A stretch of 64,000 nucleotides of DNA from Synechococcus sp. UW140 (GCA_945875915.1 CAMCMT010000006.1:1-64000), one strand, 5' to 3'; counted from the first letter of the stretch, positions 55,368 through 64,000 are shown. The notes: generated by a model not told the origin, from the sequence alone. Made by a program: numbers and translations.

Positions 55368-55620
55368 GGGGTTCAGGTCCGGGGAAACAACCAGCCGTCG
55401 TGTCCAGGGGTTGCCTGGAACCTGACGGCAGAACGATCGAAACCGACGAAGGCTCGATCCGTGCTGGCGATCGTAAGGGGTTCCGCAGGCCCCGCGTTAC
55501 CGATGGCGCCCAGCTGAAACGTGCCGTGATGGGGCAGCGGGTTTGGCCCCTGGCTGGCGTTTACAAAACGCAATTATTTGCGCCGTTCCACAATGGTTGC
55601 CATCCCGCAGTGAGCTGGCC

Positions 55621-56070
55621 ATGCCCGTGATTCGATTTGTGCGTGAGGGCCAGGATGTGGAGTGTTATCCGGGCGAAAACCTGCGCGAGGTGGCCCTGCG
55701 CGAGGGCATTGAGCTGTATGGCCTCAAGGGCAAGCTCGGCAATTGCGGCGGCTGCGGCCAGTGCATCACTTGCTTTGTCGAGGTCGTTGGCGAAAGTTCG
55801 CCCAGCAGCCTCTCGCCCCGCACCGGCGTGGAGGAGCGCAAGCTGGAGCGTCGGCCCGAGGGCTGGCGCTTGGCCTGTCAGGCCCTGGTGCAACAGTCGG
55901 TATTGGTCTTGACCCGTCCCCAGGTGGGTCTGGCCGATGCCGAAGCGCTGCTGGCGGCGGCCAGCCAGGCACCCCTGCCCGCGGGCCCTACGGCCTGGCC
56001 GGTAGTGGAGACGGCTCCAGACGAAGAGGAGGCCGGCGATGGTGAAGCCGATCTCCAGGGCCCGGCTTAG
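55621..56070 (+). CDS. 2Fe-2S ferredoxin-type protein
   Basis: A 149-residue protein. Residues 1-100 form a plant-type-like [2Fe-2S] ferredoxin fold: IRFVREGQDVECYPGENLREVAL, then KLGNCGGCGQCITCFVEVVG with the Cys cluster, and WRLACQALVQQSVLVLTRP with the last Cys. The C-terminal 45 residues are acidic and low-complexity. Such proteins are conserved next to psbB in picocyanobacteria and may serve PSII or NDH-like functions (inference). The start at ATG 55621 is set by the fold; it diverges from psbB. Confidence 0.88.
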   Translation: MPVIRFVREGQDVECYPGENLREVALREGIELYGLKGKLGNCGGCGQCITCFVEVVGESSPSSLSPRTGVEERKLERRPEGWRLACQALVQQSVLVLTRPQVGLADAEALLAAASQAPLPAGPTAWPVVETAPDEEEAGDGEADLQGPA

Positions 56071-56256
56071 GTCCCAGGACTAGTTCGCGCCTGACCCTCC
56101 CCTCCCCAGGGGCAAAATCCGTGGCCAAGCGGGTTCAGGGGGGTCGGGCTGGGTTTCGCCTTGCTTGGCTGGGGGCGACAAACCACAACGGGCGATGAAG
56201 CTGGCTGGTTCTGGCCCGGCAGCGGTGATACGGTCTCTCAGCTCCAGCGATCTGTA

Positions 56257-56361
56257 ATGGAAACCAACGATCTCGGCTTCGTGGCCAGCCTGATGTTCGT
56301 GCTGGTTCCAGCGGTCTTTTTGATCATTCTTTACATTCAGACCAACAGCCGCCAGAGCTGA
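56257..56361 (+). CDS. psbM: Photosystem II reaction center protein M
   Basis: A 34-residue single-helix subunit of photosystem [20 protein letters not shown] is followed by [16 protein letters not shown], matching PsbM at the dimer interface. It starts at ATG 56257 and lies downstream of the ferredoxin gene on the same strand, 186 bases away. Confidence 0.95.
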   Translation: METNDLGFVASLMFVLVPAVFLIILYIQTNSRQS

Positions 56362-56560
56362 GGCTCGCCAAGCTGCCTGGTTTGTGCTCTGGCCCGATCG
56401 GGCTGGCAGTTTGGCCGCGCCCAATTTTGTTGCGACCGTCCTCCTTGGTGACAAGGCGCCATGGTGCGCTTGCTGCCCAGCTCGGTTGGCTTGCCAGCTG
56501 CTGGGTTGGGGAGTGGCCAGGGGGGCAACCTGTCTTTGATCTACCCCGACCCGCTGGCCC

Positions 56561-57412
56561 TCAGGCGCGGCTTCCCTCCGGTTCGCGCACCAGCAGCACC
56601 GGCGCCGGGGCATGCACGCGGATGTAGTCGCTCACCGAACTGCCCAGCAGGCGGTCAATATCAACAAGGGCCCGGGCCACCAGGGGCCGGCGGTCCTGGG
56701 AGGCAATCACTAGCAGGTCTGCCTTCTCTGCTTCGGCGGCCGCGCACACCCCCCGGCCGATGTCGCCAGTGGTGTGGATAGCTTTGAGTTCAACGCCAAA
56801 GGTGCGGGCCCGCAGCACCGCCTTTTGGAGCGCCTCATCGGCGGGGGAGAGGCCGCCGCGGGAGGGGGTGATGTCCTGGCGGCTGATGTGGATGCCGGTG
56901 AGGCTGCCGCCCGGGATCTCGCGCACCAGTTCGCAGGCAATTTTGAGGGCGTCATCGCCCACACCGGTGCCGTCGATCGTCACCATCACCCGATTGATGT
57001 GGCGCACGTAAAGGTCGTCGCGCACCAGCAGCATCGGCCGGGTCGAAAGCTGGAAGATGTACTGGCTGGTGCTGTTGCTCAGGATCGATTGCAGCCGGCT
57101 CAAGCCCCGCGATCCCATCAGAATCAGGTCGGCATCGAGCTCGTCGGCCACCTTGAGCACGGTCTGCTTGGTGTCGCCTTGGCGAATGATCGTATTGATC
57201 TCGCTGGGGTTAAGGCCGAGACGTTGCACGGATTCGGCCACCATGCCGGCGGCCTTCTCCCAATGCTCCTGGAAGTTGTTCCCCACCTGTTCCGGCACCA
57301 CATGCAGGAGGTTGAGCCTGGCCAGGCGTAGCGCTGGGATGGCGCGGAGCATGCGCACCATCTCTTCGACATGACCCTTGCCGGAATCGGCGATCAGCAG
57401 GTTGCGAAACAC
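56561..57412 (-). CDS. Tandem universal stress protein
   Basis: A 283-residue protein made of two Usp domains. Domain 1 (about 1-135): FRNLLIADSGKGHVEEMV and the nucleotide motif ADLILMGSRGLSRLQSILSNSTS. Domain 2 (about 140-280): NRVMVTIDGTGVGDDALKIACE and ADLLVIASQDRRPLVAR...LLGSSVSDYI. The G-2x-G-9x-G motif is clear in the first domain and degenerate in the second, so ATP binding may be limited to one site. The start is GTG 57412. Function in stress response is inferred from the family. Confidence 0.9.
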   Translation of the reverse strand: MFRNLLIADSGKGHVEEMVRMLRAIPALRLARLNLLHVVPEQVGNNFQEHWEKAAGMVAESVQRLGLNPSEINTIIRQGDTKQTVLKVADELDADLILMGSRGLSRLQSILSNSTSQYIFQLSTRPMLLVRDDLYVRHINRVMVTIDGTGVGDDALKIACELVREIPGGSLTGIHISRQDITPSRGGLSPADEALQKAVLRARTFGVELKAIHTTGDIGRGVCAAAEAEKADLLVIASQDRRPLVARALVDIDRLLGSSVSDYIRVHAPAPVLLVREPEGSRA

Positions 57413-57498
57413 GGTCAGACGGTGGCTGCGCTCAGCCTATGGCTGGTGTCAGCTTGTGGCTGGTTTTGATGGCGCCGGTGGATAGCAAAAAGGCCGTA

Positions 57499-57951
57499 AT
57501 GGAACGGGTTTGGCGCCTGCGCCGCCGCGTGTTGCCCCAGCACACCGACCATGCGGGCGTGATGTGGCACGGCGCCTACCTGGCCTGGCTGGAGGAGGCC
57601 CGGGTCGAGGCCCTTCAAGAGGTGGGCCTGGCCTATAGCGAGCTCTCGGCCCGGGGCCTGGAGCTGCCGGTGGTGTCGTTGGCGATCAACTACCGCCAGG
57701 CCTTGCTCCATGGCGACCAGGTGGAGCTGCTGAGTCGGGTGGAGCGCCGTTCGGGTCTGCGCCTGCCCTGGTTGAGCCAGTTCATCGCCCCCAATGGGGC
57801 CGTGGCGGCGGAGGCACGGGTGGAGCTAGTGCTGGTGGAGCTCTCAGAGGGAGGCGCCCAGCGCCGCCTGATCCGCCAGCCTCCCGCCGACCTGGCCGCT
57901 GCGATCGAGCAGCTGAACGCCGGGCCAAACCAGGGCCAAGGGGGCGTATAG
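57499..57951 (+). CDS. Hotdog-fold acyl-CoA thioesterase
   Basis: A 150-residue 4HBT-type thioesterase. Catalytic segment: LPQHTDHAGVMWHGAYLAWLEEARVE is the DHAG...H...E pattern of YbgC/DHNA-CoA-type enzymes, split here by the loop; then LPVVSLAINYRQALLHGDQVEL. It hydrolyses acyl-CoA thioesters; in cyanobacteria related enzymes include 1,4-dihydroxy-2-naphthoyl-CoA thioesterase of phylloquinone synthesis, but the substrate is not proven here. ATG 57499 is chosen by homology; an ATG at 57469 is also possible. Confidence 0.88.
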   Translation: MERVWRLRRRVLPQHTDHAGVMWHGAYLAWLEEARVEALQEVGLAYSELSARGLELPVVSLAINYRQALLHGDQVELLSRVERRSGLRLPWLSQFIAPNGAVAAEARVELVLVELSEGGAQRRLIRQPPADLAAAIEQLNAGPNQGQGGV

Positions 57952-58086
57952 TACAAAGCTACTGCTGATTGGGGAGTGGCGGATCGTCCTCTGGGGTCCC
58001 GAGCCGGGGCTGGTGTGGTGGTTGGGGTTGGTCGCTTTGGGGCACTACTTCCAGGGGAGGCGGTACCAGGGGACTCCCTGGCCGTT

Positions 58087-59406
58087 ATGGCTTCCCATTC
58101 CCCACGCCAACCTCCGGCGCCCCAGGGCCAGCCCATCCCACCCCTGGCGCCCTTGCTGCTCGTGCCCAGCCCGGGCCTGTTCCCGCCCCCAGGCCCCTGG
58201 CACCAGGCCCAGCGCCTCTGGTGGTTGCTCTGGTGCGGCTGCCCCGGCATCGGCTGGCAGCGGCTGGCCCGCCTGCAGGCGGCCTTTGGCGGCCTGGATC
58301 ACGCCTGGCAGGCCCCTGGCGATGCCCTGGCCCAGCGGGCCGGCTTCCGTGGACGCTTGCTGGAGCAGGTGGAGGCCTACCGCCAGCGCTGGGGGGCCGA
58401 ACCCTTCAGCCAGCCGGCGATCGCTGATCGCTTGGCCGCCCGTGGTCCCTACCGGCGCCTGCTGCCCGGCGATCTGGCCTGGCCCGGAGCCCTCACCCGC
58501 CTGGCCCGGCCGCCCCTGCAGCTCCACTGGCAGGGCCAGGGCCAGCTTTGGGCGTCCCTGCGCCAACGCCGGGCCGTGGCTGTGGTGGGCACCCGGCGTC
58601 CGTCGCGTCACGGCCTAGCCATGGCCAGGGCCCTGGGGGTGGCCCTGGCGGAGGCTGGCTGGCCGGTGGTGAGTGGCCTGGCGGAGGGCATTGACGGGGC
58701 CGTTCACCAGGGCTGCCTGGCCGCGGGAGGCGCCCCGGTGGCCGTGCTGGGCACCCCCTTAGAACGGGTTTATCCCAGGCACCACCACAGCCTCCAGGCC
58801 CAGGTGGCTGCTGCGGGCCTGCTCATCAGCGAGCACCCCCCCGGCACGCCGGTGCGCCCAGGCCACTTCGCCAGCCGCAACCGCCTCCAGGTGGGCCTGG
58901 CCCAGGCCGTAGTGGTGGTTGAGTGCCCTGAGTCGAGCGGTGCCCTCCATTCGGCTTCCCTGGCGTGGGACCAGGGCCTGCCGCTCTGGGCGGTGCCGGC
59001 CGATGCGGGCAAGCTCTCGGCTGCCGGCAGCAATCGCCTGCTCGCCTGTGGTGCCAGCGTGCTACTCGATCCCGGAGACCTGGTGCGCCAGCTGGGGCCG
59101 GGTCCCCTGGCGGCAAGCCCAGGCCCGGCCGCTGGAGCCCCCAGCCAACGTTCAGGGGCCGCCTTCGCCCAAGGCGCCATGGCGGCTGGTCCACCAGGCC
59201 CCGGCGTCCCCAACCCGGAGCCCGGGGCCCCACCCTTGGCTGGAGCCCAACGGGCCCTGCTGGCGGCGGTGGGCCCCGGCGCCTCCTTGGAGCAGGTCTG
59301 CGAGCGCCTCGACCTGGGTGCCGCCAGTGCATCCCGGGCCCTGTTGGAGCTGGAGCTTCTCGGGCGGCTTCGGGCCGAACCCGGCCTTTGGTGGAGTCCC
59401 TGTTAG
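58087..59406 (+). CDS. dprA: DNA-processing protein DprA (Smf)
   Basis: A 439-residue protein. A helical N-terminal domain (RLWWLLWCGCPGIGWQRLARLQAA) leads to the Rossmann-like DprA core: VAVVGTRRPSRHGLAMARAL, VVSGLAEGIDGAVHQGCLAAGG, AVLGTPLERVYPRHHHSLQ, LISEHPPGT and RNRLQVGLAQAVVVVE. A C-terminal winged-helix-like part ends the protein (LEQVCERLDLGAASASRALLEL). DprA loads RecA on incoming single-stranded DNA during transformation. With comF it hints at competence. ATG 58087 is chosen; the frame is open to 57976. Confidence 0.94.
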   Translation: MASHSPRQPPAPQGQPIPPLAPLLLVPSPGLFPPPGPWHQAQRLWWLLWCGCPGIGWQRLARLQAAFGGLDHAWQAPGDALAQRAGFRGRLLEQVEAYRQRWGAEPFSQPAIADRLAARGPYRRLLPGDLAWPGALTRLARPPLQLHWQGQGQLWASLRQRRAVAVVGTRRPSRHGLAMARALGVALAEAGWPVVSGLAEGIDGAVHQGCLAAGGAPVAVLGTPLERVYPRHHHSLQAQVAAAGLLISEHPPGTPVRPGHFASRNRLQVGLAQAVVVVECPESSGALHSASLAWDQGLPLWAVPADAGKLSAAGSNRLLACGASVLLDPGDLVRQLGPGPLAASPGPAAGAPSQRSGAAFAQGAMAAGPPGPGVPNPEPGAPPLAGAQRALLAAVGPGASLEQVCERLDLGAASASRALLELELLGRLRAEPGLWWSPC

Positions 59407-59580
59407 GGGTCTGGCGGAGCCAGGGAGTTCACCTAGAACTTGGCTCTAGAACTTGGCTGAGGATGGGACTTGGCAGCTGCTTAAGCACTGGGCGGCAGAT
59501 TGGGCAACAGGGAGGGCTGCGGAGGGGGCTACGGGTGGGCTAGAGATTTGGCTGATGGCTTGGCTGGGGAGGTCCCCTTC

Positions 59581-60564
59581 GTGCTGGCAAGGGATGGGGG
59601 CGCAGGGCGGGAAGACGGGTTGCTGGATGCCGAGGCGCTGTTCGCCTGGCGCCGGGTCCAATTGCGACGGGGCGGTAGCTCCGCAGATTTTGATTGGCTA
59701 TTGGAATTTGCCGGCGGCCTGGGTTGGAGCCAATTGCAGCGCCTGCGCCTTGATCCGGGCCAGCCAGTGGCCCTGCGCTGCAGCCTGGGCGCGATCGCGG
59801 CCCTCTGGAGCCAGCATCTGGAGACGGCGACCCCCCTGCAATACCTGGTGGGGATCGCCCCCTGGCGCGACTTTGAGCTGGCGGTGGGTCCTGGCGTCTT
59901 GATCCCCCGCCAGGAAACCGAGCTGCTAATCGAGCTGGTCCAGGCCCTGGGGCTGGCGGCTCGGGCCAACTCGGCCCCCCTGCTCTGGGCCGATCTCGGC
60001 ACCGGTTCTGGCTGCCTGGCCCTGGCCCTGGCCCAGCTGCTGCCCACCAGCTTTGGGCTGGCGGTGGATGCCAGCGCAACGGCCCTGGCCCAGGCCGGCG
60101 CCAACCTGGAGCGCCAGGGCCTCGCCGGCCGGGTGGCCCTACGCCAGGGCTCCTGGTGGCAGCCCCTGCAGCCGGAATGGGGCCGGCTCGATCTGGTGTT
60201 GAGCAACCCCCCCTACATCCCCACGCGGGTCTGGCAGGAGCTAGCGCCCGTAGTGCGCGACCACGAACCGCCCCTGGCCCTCGATGGCGGCCCCGATGGT
60301 CTCGATGCCCTCCGCACGATTGCCGCCGGGGCGCCCCTGGCCTTGGCCCCGGGCGGCTGGCTGCTGCTGGAGCACCACTACGACCAATCCGAAGCCGTTC
60401 AGGCCCTGTTGGCGGCCCAGGGGCTCGAGGCGATCCAGACCCACCCAGACCTGGAGGGCCACGGGCGGTTTGTGAGTGGCCGCCGGCCCGCCTTGGCGGC
60501 CAATCCGCCGGGGTCCGGCCCCGGCGACCAGCTGGCCCCTCGTCCGGGAGCGGACCATGGCTGA
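59581..60564 (+). CDS. prmC: Peptide chain release factor N5-glutamine methyltransferase PrmC
   Basis: Methylates the GGQ glutamine of release factors with SAM. The protein of about 327 residues has an N-terminal helical domain (LFAWRRVQLRRGGSSADFDWLL), PLQYLVGIAPWRDFELAV, LIPRQETELLIE, the SAM loop LWADLGTGSGCLALALA and the catalytic LVLSNPPYIP. GPDGLDALRTI is also typical. The start is uncertain: GTG 59581 and TTG 59620 are both possible, and the frame is open further upstream. It overlaps the next gene by 8 bases. Confidence 0.93.
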   Translation: MLARDGGAGREDGLLDAEALFAWRRVQLRRGGSSADFDWLLEFAGGLGWSQLQRLRLDPGQPVALRCSLGAIAALWSQHLETATPLQYLVGIAPWRDFELAVGPGVLIPRQETELLIELVQALGLAARANSAPLLWADLGTGSGCLALALAQLLPTSFGLAVDASATALAQAGANLERQGLAGRVALRQGSWWQPLQPEWGRLDLVLSNPPYIPTRVWQELAPVVRDHEPPLALDGGPDGLDALRTIAAGAPLALAPGGWLLLEHHYDQSEAVQALLAAQGLEAIQTHPDLEGHGRFVSGRRPALAANPPGSGPGDQLAPRPGADHG

Positions 60565-61279
60565 GACACCGTTCCTAGGGCAAGTTCTGGCGGCTGCGGA
60601 GCTGGCCGACCGGCTGCTGGCCGGTTCGGCGGCCCTGTTCCCCACCGACACGGTGGCGGCCCTGGCCGCCCGTGCGGAGGCTGCCGCCCAGCTTTGGCAG
60701 CTGAAGCAACGGCCGGCCCGCAAGCCCATGATCCTGATGGGCGCCGATGCCGAGGCCCTGTTCGCCGCTTTGGAAGTGCCGATAGCGCCCCAGTGGCGGG
60801 CCATGGCCGAGCGCTGTTGGCCGGGGGCCGTAACCCTGGTCCTGCCGGCCCGGGGCCGCCTGGCCCGGGCGTTGTCTGGCGAAGGCTCAAGCCTGGGTCT
60901 GCGCATTCCGGCCTGCCCCGTCGCCTTGGAGTTGCTGCGCCGCACCGGCCCCCTGGCCACCACCAGCGCCAACCGCTCTAGTGAACCTCCTTGCGGCACG
61001 GCGGCCGAGGCGGCGGCCCTGTTCCCGACCCTGCCGCTGCTGGGCCCCGTTCCCTGGCCCCATGGCAGCGGCCAGCCCAGCACCGTGGTTGCCTGGATTG
61101 GGCTAGCAGAAAACAGCCCTGCAGCGGATGGCGGCCTTCGCGAAAGCAGCGCCGTAGCCGTCGCAAAAGCCGTTGCCGGTGAGGCAGGCCATTGGCAGAT
61201 CCTGCGGGCCGGTGCTCTGATGCCCCTGGACTTGCTGCCAGGGGCTGAACCCTGGGAATTCAGTGGTCCGACGAGCTGA
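60557..61279 (+). CDS. Sua5/YciO/YrdC-type protein (threonylcarbamoyl-AMP synthase family)
   Basis: A 240-residue protein of the YrdC family, which uses threonine, bicarbonate and ATP to make threonylcarbamoyl-AMP for tRNA t6A. Family marks: LFPTDTVAALAARAEAA, LKQRPARKPMILMGAD, RCWPGAVTLVLPARG, SLGLRIPACPVALELL and LATTSANRSSEPPCGTA. It overlaps prmC by 8 bases; prmC and a YrdC-type gene are adjacent in many bacteria. It could also be the related YciO, which lacks proven t6A activity. Confidence 0.9.
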   Translation: MAETPFLGQVLAAAELADRLLAGSAALFPTDTVAALAARAEAAAQLWQLKQRPARKPMILMGADAEALFAALEVPIAPQWRAMAERCWPGAVTLVLPARGRLARALSGEGSSLGLRIPACPVALELLRRTGPLATTSANRSSEPPCGTAAEAAALFPTLPLLGPVPWPHGSGQPSTVVAWIGLAENSPAADGGLRESSAVAVAKAVAGEAGHWQILRAGALMPLDLLPGAEPWEFSGPTS

Positions 61280-61289
61280 TGGGGGTTGG

Positions 61290-61502
61290 ATGGTCTCGTT
61301 GCTGCTGCTGTTAATGACCTTGAACCATTGGGTGTTCGCGCCGCTTCTGCAGCTCGCCCAGGGCCTGCTGGAGCTCCAATGGTTCGGTTGGTTGGTCTTG
61401 GCCCTGGGCCTCTGGTTGGTTGGCGGGGCCGCCGGCCCCAGGCTGGAGTCCGGCTCCCTCAAACCCAAACCTGGCGCCGAGCCAGGCCGCCCTCGCCCTT
61501 GA
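61290..61502 (+). CDS. Small membrane protein
   Basis: A 70-residue protein with two hydrophobic stretches (VSLLLLLMTLNHWVFAPLL and WFGWLVLALGLWLVGGAAG) and a basic, Pro-rich end. It follows the YrdC-type gene after 10 bases and is probably in the same operon. I do not recognise a named family. Confidence 0.6.
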   Translation: MVSLLLLLMTLNHWVFAPLLQLAQGLLELQWFGWLVLALGLWLVGGAAGPRLESGSLKPKPGAEPGRPRP

Positions 61503-61560
61503 TTGCGATCCAGGCTGGGTCAGCCAGATCCGCCCGGGCCCAGGTCCCTGCTTGCTCCGT

Positions 61561-62460
61561 TCAGATCCCGCCCAGCTCCAGTTGGTTGGCGTAGGGGCCG
61601 CGGCCGCCAATGCAGGCGGCACCGCAATGGCAGCCCAGGCTGATCGCCTGCTGCCGGCTCCAGCCCGCGGCTAGGCCGGCGGTCACCCCCGCAGCGAAGC
61701 TGTCGCCGGCGCCGTAGCAATCCACCACCGGCCGCGGCAACGGCAGGGCGCTAAACCGGCCGCCTGGCCAGCAGAAGCCGCCCCGCTCCGCCTCGGTGCC
61801 CACATAGAGGGTTGGCGCCGGATCGAGATCGCCCGGGCGATAGATCTCGCCTGGGTCGGCGGCACTGCCGATCAGGGCATCGAGCTGCAGGCCCGAAGCC
61901 TGGATCAGCTCCAGGCCCAGCCGGGGGGTGGCTGCCAGAAAGCGGGCGCGGCGACTCCAGGCCAGGGCCGCGGCATCGGCGGCGGTCACAAACACGCCAT
62001 CGCAGGCCGAGAGGCTGGCCCAGGCCAGGGCATCGGCCGCCGTTGGACTGAGCCGCTCACCGATCACGGTGATCGTGCGTTCGCCGCTGCTGTCGATGAA
62101 GGTCACGGCCCGGCGGCTGGGAGCCTCGCGCCAGGCCACCTGCACATCAAGCCCCAGGCCCTGGAGCTGCTCCGCCGCCAGCTCGCCGATGCGATCCCGA
62201 CCCAGGGCCGTGAAGAAGGGAATCCGCTGACCGGTGAGCTTGGCCAGCTGCACGGCGATAACCGCACCGCCGCCGGCAGCCAGGTCCTGGCTGTGGCTGG
62301 CCCGCTGGATCTCTCCGGCCAGGGGCAGGTGGTCCACCCCCACAAAATTCACCCACTCCACATGGCCCACCACCGCCAGATCCAGGGGCGGCAGGGGCGG
62401 CAGGGCCCCCAGTGGCAAGGGCTCCAGGGGAGCACAAGCAAGTGGCCTATCGGCATCCAT
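61561..62460 (-). CDS. PfkB-family carbohydrate kinase
   Basis: A 299-residue ribokinase-like sugar or nucleoside kinase. Family marks: LAVVGHVEWVNFVGVDHLP, AAGGGAVIAVQLAKLTGQ, FTALGRDRIGELAAEQL and the C-terminal PfkB signature VDCYGAGDSFAAGVTAGLA with the catalytic Asp in GAGDSF. The substrate is unknown. The ATG at 62460 is the best start; the frame is open to 62589. Confidence 0.9.
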   Translation of the reverse strand: MDADRPLACAPLEPLPLGALPPLPPLDLAVVGHVEWVNFVGVDHLPLAGEIQRASHSQDLAAGGGAVIAVQLAKLTGQRIPFFTALGRDRIGELAAEQLQGLGLDVQVAWREAPSRRAVTFIDSSGERTITVIGERLSPTAADALAWASLSACDGVFVTAADAAALAWSRRARFLAATPRLGLELIQASGLQLDALIGSAADPGEIYRPGDLDPAPTLYVGTEAERGGFCWPGGRFSALPLPRPVVDCYGAGDSFAAGVTAGLAAGWSRQQAISLGCHCGAACIGGRGPYANQLELGGI

Positions 62461-62641
62461 GGCTTCGGCTAGACATCGGAGCCAATCCTGGCTGGGCTTG
62501 GAACAGCGGCGCCAGGTCAGGCCTTGGGGCCCCGACAAGGGGGACCTAACCCGTATGCCCTGGGCAGGAATGGGTCCGGGAGGAGCCAATTAAACAGGCG
62601 TAGCGAGGGTGGCTTAGCAAAGCAGGATCAAACTGAAAAGG

Positions 62642-63631
62642 ATGCTATTTTTAAAGAAATATTTGCGCTCCATTGCTTTGGCCGGCCCAATTAATGGACC
62701 TTTCTCCATCGCAATTCCTGTGATCGGAGCCCTGCCCATATCAAATAAGCGGATCAAGCAGCCCTTGACCCTGTCGTGGAAGCCACGGCCCCCCAGGCTC
62801 TGGACCGTTTTGGCGGGCTGTGTTTCAGCGCTGCTGGTGCAGGGTCTGCCATCCCAGTCGCCCTTGTTTTTGGCCTCTGGGCCTGGGAACCCCGCCCCAG
62901 GATCGGCCCTCGCTGGCCCCATGGCTGATCCGGGTGGGATGGCCGGCTTGGGCCCGGTGGACCGGTTGGTGGCCGAGGCCGAAGATCTCAATCCCTCCTA
63001 TTTCAGTGCCGAGGAGATCCGCGAACTGCAGCGCCGCTTCGGCGTGCATGGGTCCCAGCCGCGCCTTGGTCAGCTGTTCACCAAGGGCCTCGACCACCTG
63101 CCCCCCCTCAAGGCCCATACCCTGGCCAGGCTCGAAGCCGTGCGGCCGATTGTGCTTGAGCAAAGCCGCAAGCAGCAGGTGAATGCCATGTTGATGGCAG
63201 CGATTCTCTTTGATGAGATGCAGCATGCCAAGCCTGGTGAAGATATACGGATTCTGGCTGAATCGGGCCTATTTCAGGATCATGGCTTAGCCCAGCTCAG
63301 CATCAGTGAATTGCAAAAGCAGGGCAAGCTAAGGGCCGATGCCACCGATGCGGAAGTGGCGGCTGCTCTAGAGAAATTGCTCACCCCTAGCGAAAACGTG
63401 AAAGTGTTGGCGGGTCAAATAGCCCGCCTGCAAAAACTACTTGGCGTTCCCAAGGGTCACCGTATGGAGGTGAGCACCAGCCGCCGCGATGCCAAGATTG
63501 CCGCCACAATCGCCTACCTCCACAATGGTAAACTTGATTATCCCGAAAGAATTCTTGGTTATATGCAAGACCCAGAGTTACATGCCTTAATTTATTTAAC
63601 ACGCCAGCGAATAGTCCCAGCCCTGATCTAG
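62642..63631 (+). CDS. Secreted or anchored helical protein, possibly lysozyme-like
   Basis: A 329-residue protein. A hydrophobic part near residues 55-75 (LWTVLAGCVSALLVQGLP) could be a signal peptide, and the real start may lie downstream of ATG 62642. The remainder (about 100-329) is helical: FSAEEIRELQRRFGVHGSQP, QQVNAMLMAAILFDEMQH and FQDHGLAQLSISELQKQGKL, then SRRDAKIAATIAYLHNGK. The FDE...LSISEL arrangement resembles the lysozyme-like fold of lytic transglycosylases, but I cannot show the catalytic Glu with confidence. It stands alone between opposite-strand genes. Confidence 0.6.
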   Translation: MLFLKKYLRSIALAGPINGPFSIAIPVIGALPISNKRIKQPLTLSWKPRPPRLWTVLAGCVSALLVQGLPSQSPLFLASGPGNPAPGSALAGPMADPGGMAGLGPVDRLVAEAEDLNPSYFSAEEIRELQRRFGVHGSQPRLGQLFTKGLDHLPPLKAHTLARLEAVRPIVLEQSRKQQVNAMLMAAILFDEMQHAKPGEDIRILAESGLFQDHGLAQLSISELQKQGKLRADATDAEVAAALEKLLTPSENVKVLAGQIARLQKLLGVPKGHRMEVSTSRRDAKIAATIAYLHNGKLDYPERILGYMQDPELHALIYLTRQRIVPALI

Positions 63632-63790
63632 CGCGCTCGCTTGATTTGCTGTAAGCAAAGTTATTGCTTCCTGTTTGATTGGTATCAAAGGCTTGACGTC
63701 GGACGTTAAGGCTGAGATGCCGGATGAATAGGGGTTCAGCTTTTGGTTGAGCCCCTATCAATCCATGAATGAATCCAGCGACCGAATCGG

Positions 63791-64000
63791 TCAGCGGCGT
63801 TCCACCAACTCTTCCAAGGGGAAGCGCACCTTGGCTAATTTCGCGTATTTATCGTCAGAGCTGCGGGTGCCGCAGGCACAGACGACGCTGCTGCGGTAGG
63901 GGGTATCGCCCAGGTTGAGGATCCGGTCGTATTCGCCGGGGGCGAAGCCTTCGATGGGGCAGGTGTCCGCGCCCACCAGGGCCGCGCAGGTCATGAGGTT
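63791..64000 (-). CDS. Nitroreductase family protein (C-terminal part, cut by window end)
   Basis: The last 69 codons of a reverse-strand gene that continues beyond the window. The visible part has LMTCAALVGADTCPIEGF, RILNLGDTPYRSSVVCACG and DKYAKLAKVRFPLEELVERR, the C-terminus of FMN-dependent nitroreductase/dihydropteridine-reductase-like (NfsB) enzymes. Catalytic and FMN-binding N-terminal parts are outside the window. Confidence 0.85.
   Translation of the reverse strand, partial: NLMTCAALVGADTCPIEGFAPGEYDRILNLGDTPYRSSVVCACGTRSSDDKYAKLAKVRFPLEELVERR

Noticed and set aside
63387-63761. 124-codon reverse frame at the right end
   Set aside because: Antisense to the 3' end of the helical protein and the gap; no motif, mixed composition.

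Overview
This window comes from a high-GC picocyanobacterium of the Cyanobium/Synechococcus group. The evidence is the photosystem II genes (psbB, psbT, psbM), a bifunctional panC-cmk gene, a ferrochelatase with a chlorophyll-binding-type tail, scattered HIP1 octamers (GCGATCGC, for example at 24025 and 53741), and a large phycobilisome rod region encoding both phycoerythrin I and phycocyanin. No gene for phycoerythrin II (mpeA/mpeB) is present, and CpeA has Asn at position 75 where PE-II carries a bilin Cys. The pigment set therefore looks like the pink-orange 'PE-I plus phycocyanin' type (pigment type 2).

Layout. (1) 1-4025 is an AT-richer accessory stretch: a 3' remnant of a type I restriction gene (hsdR), a small HTH regulator, two unrecognised proteins, a DUF1003 membrane protein and two gene-poor gaps. 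(2) 4026-12443 is ordinary chromosome: aldo/keto reductase, purM, rlpA, panC-cmk, a low-molecular-weight phosphatase, a DUF2141 protein and a TetR regulator. (3) 12628-37992 is the phycobilisome rod region. It carries cpcEF, pebAB, a cpcS-type lyase, ho1, cpeBA, cpeZ, a CpeF/MpeU-type lyase, cpeY, the reverse-strand series linker - tandem linker - linker - small gene - cpeS - cpeT - cpeR, hemH, a three-gene cassette (unknown protein, divergent phycobiliprotein-like protein, pentapeptide protein), a cpcL-like membrane-anchored linker, cpcBA, a collapsed linker gene and cpcT. (4) 38110-46324 holds dipZ, DUF4079 and DM13 proteins, an ECF sigma factor with its anti-sigma factor, a frameshifted periplasmic msrA and an LprI-like secreted protein. 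(5) 46565-64000 is conserved core: tRNA-Phe, comF, an FGGY kinase, metK, rps1, nrdR, psbT-psbB, ferredoxin, psbM, usp, dprA, prmC, a YrdC-type protein, a PfkB kinase and the end of a nitroreductase gene.

How the rod genes fit together. Heme made by HemH is opened by heme oxygenase to biliverdin. PebA and PebB reduce biliverdin to phycoerythrobilin. The lyases then load bilins on defined cysteines: CpcEF, CpcS and CpcT for phycocyanin, and CpeY/CpeZ, CpeS, CpeT and the CpeF-like protein for phycoerythrin. The linkers stack the discs, and CpeR is the family activator of phycoerythrin genes. Nearly every bilin-binding Cys visible in CpcA, CpcB, CpeA and CpeB can be matched to a lyase family in the window.

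The most unusual points are the 508-residue tandem rod linker, the phycobiliprotein-like protein that keeps the Cys-x-Arg-Asp bilin motif, the CpcL-like linker with a hydrophobic C-terminal helix, hemH placed inside the pigment cluster, and several decaying genes (linker, msrA, DMT transporter, hsdR).
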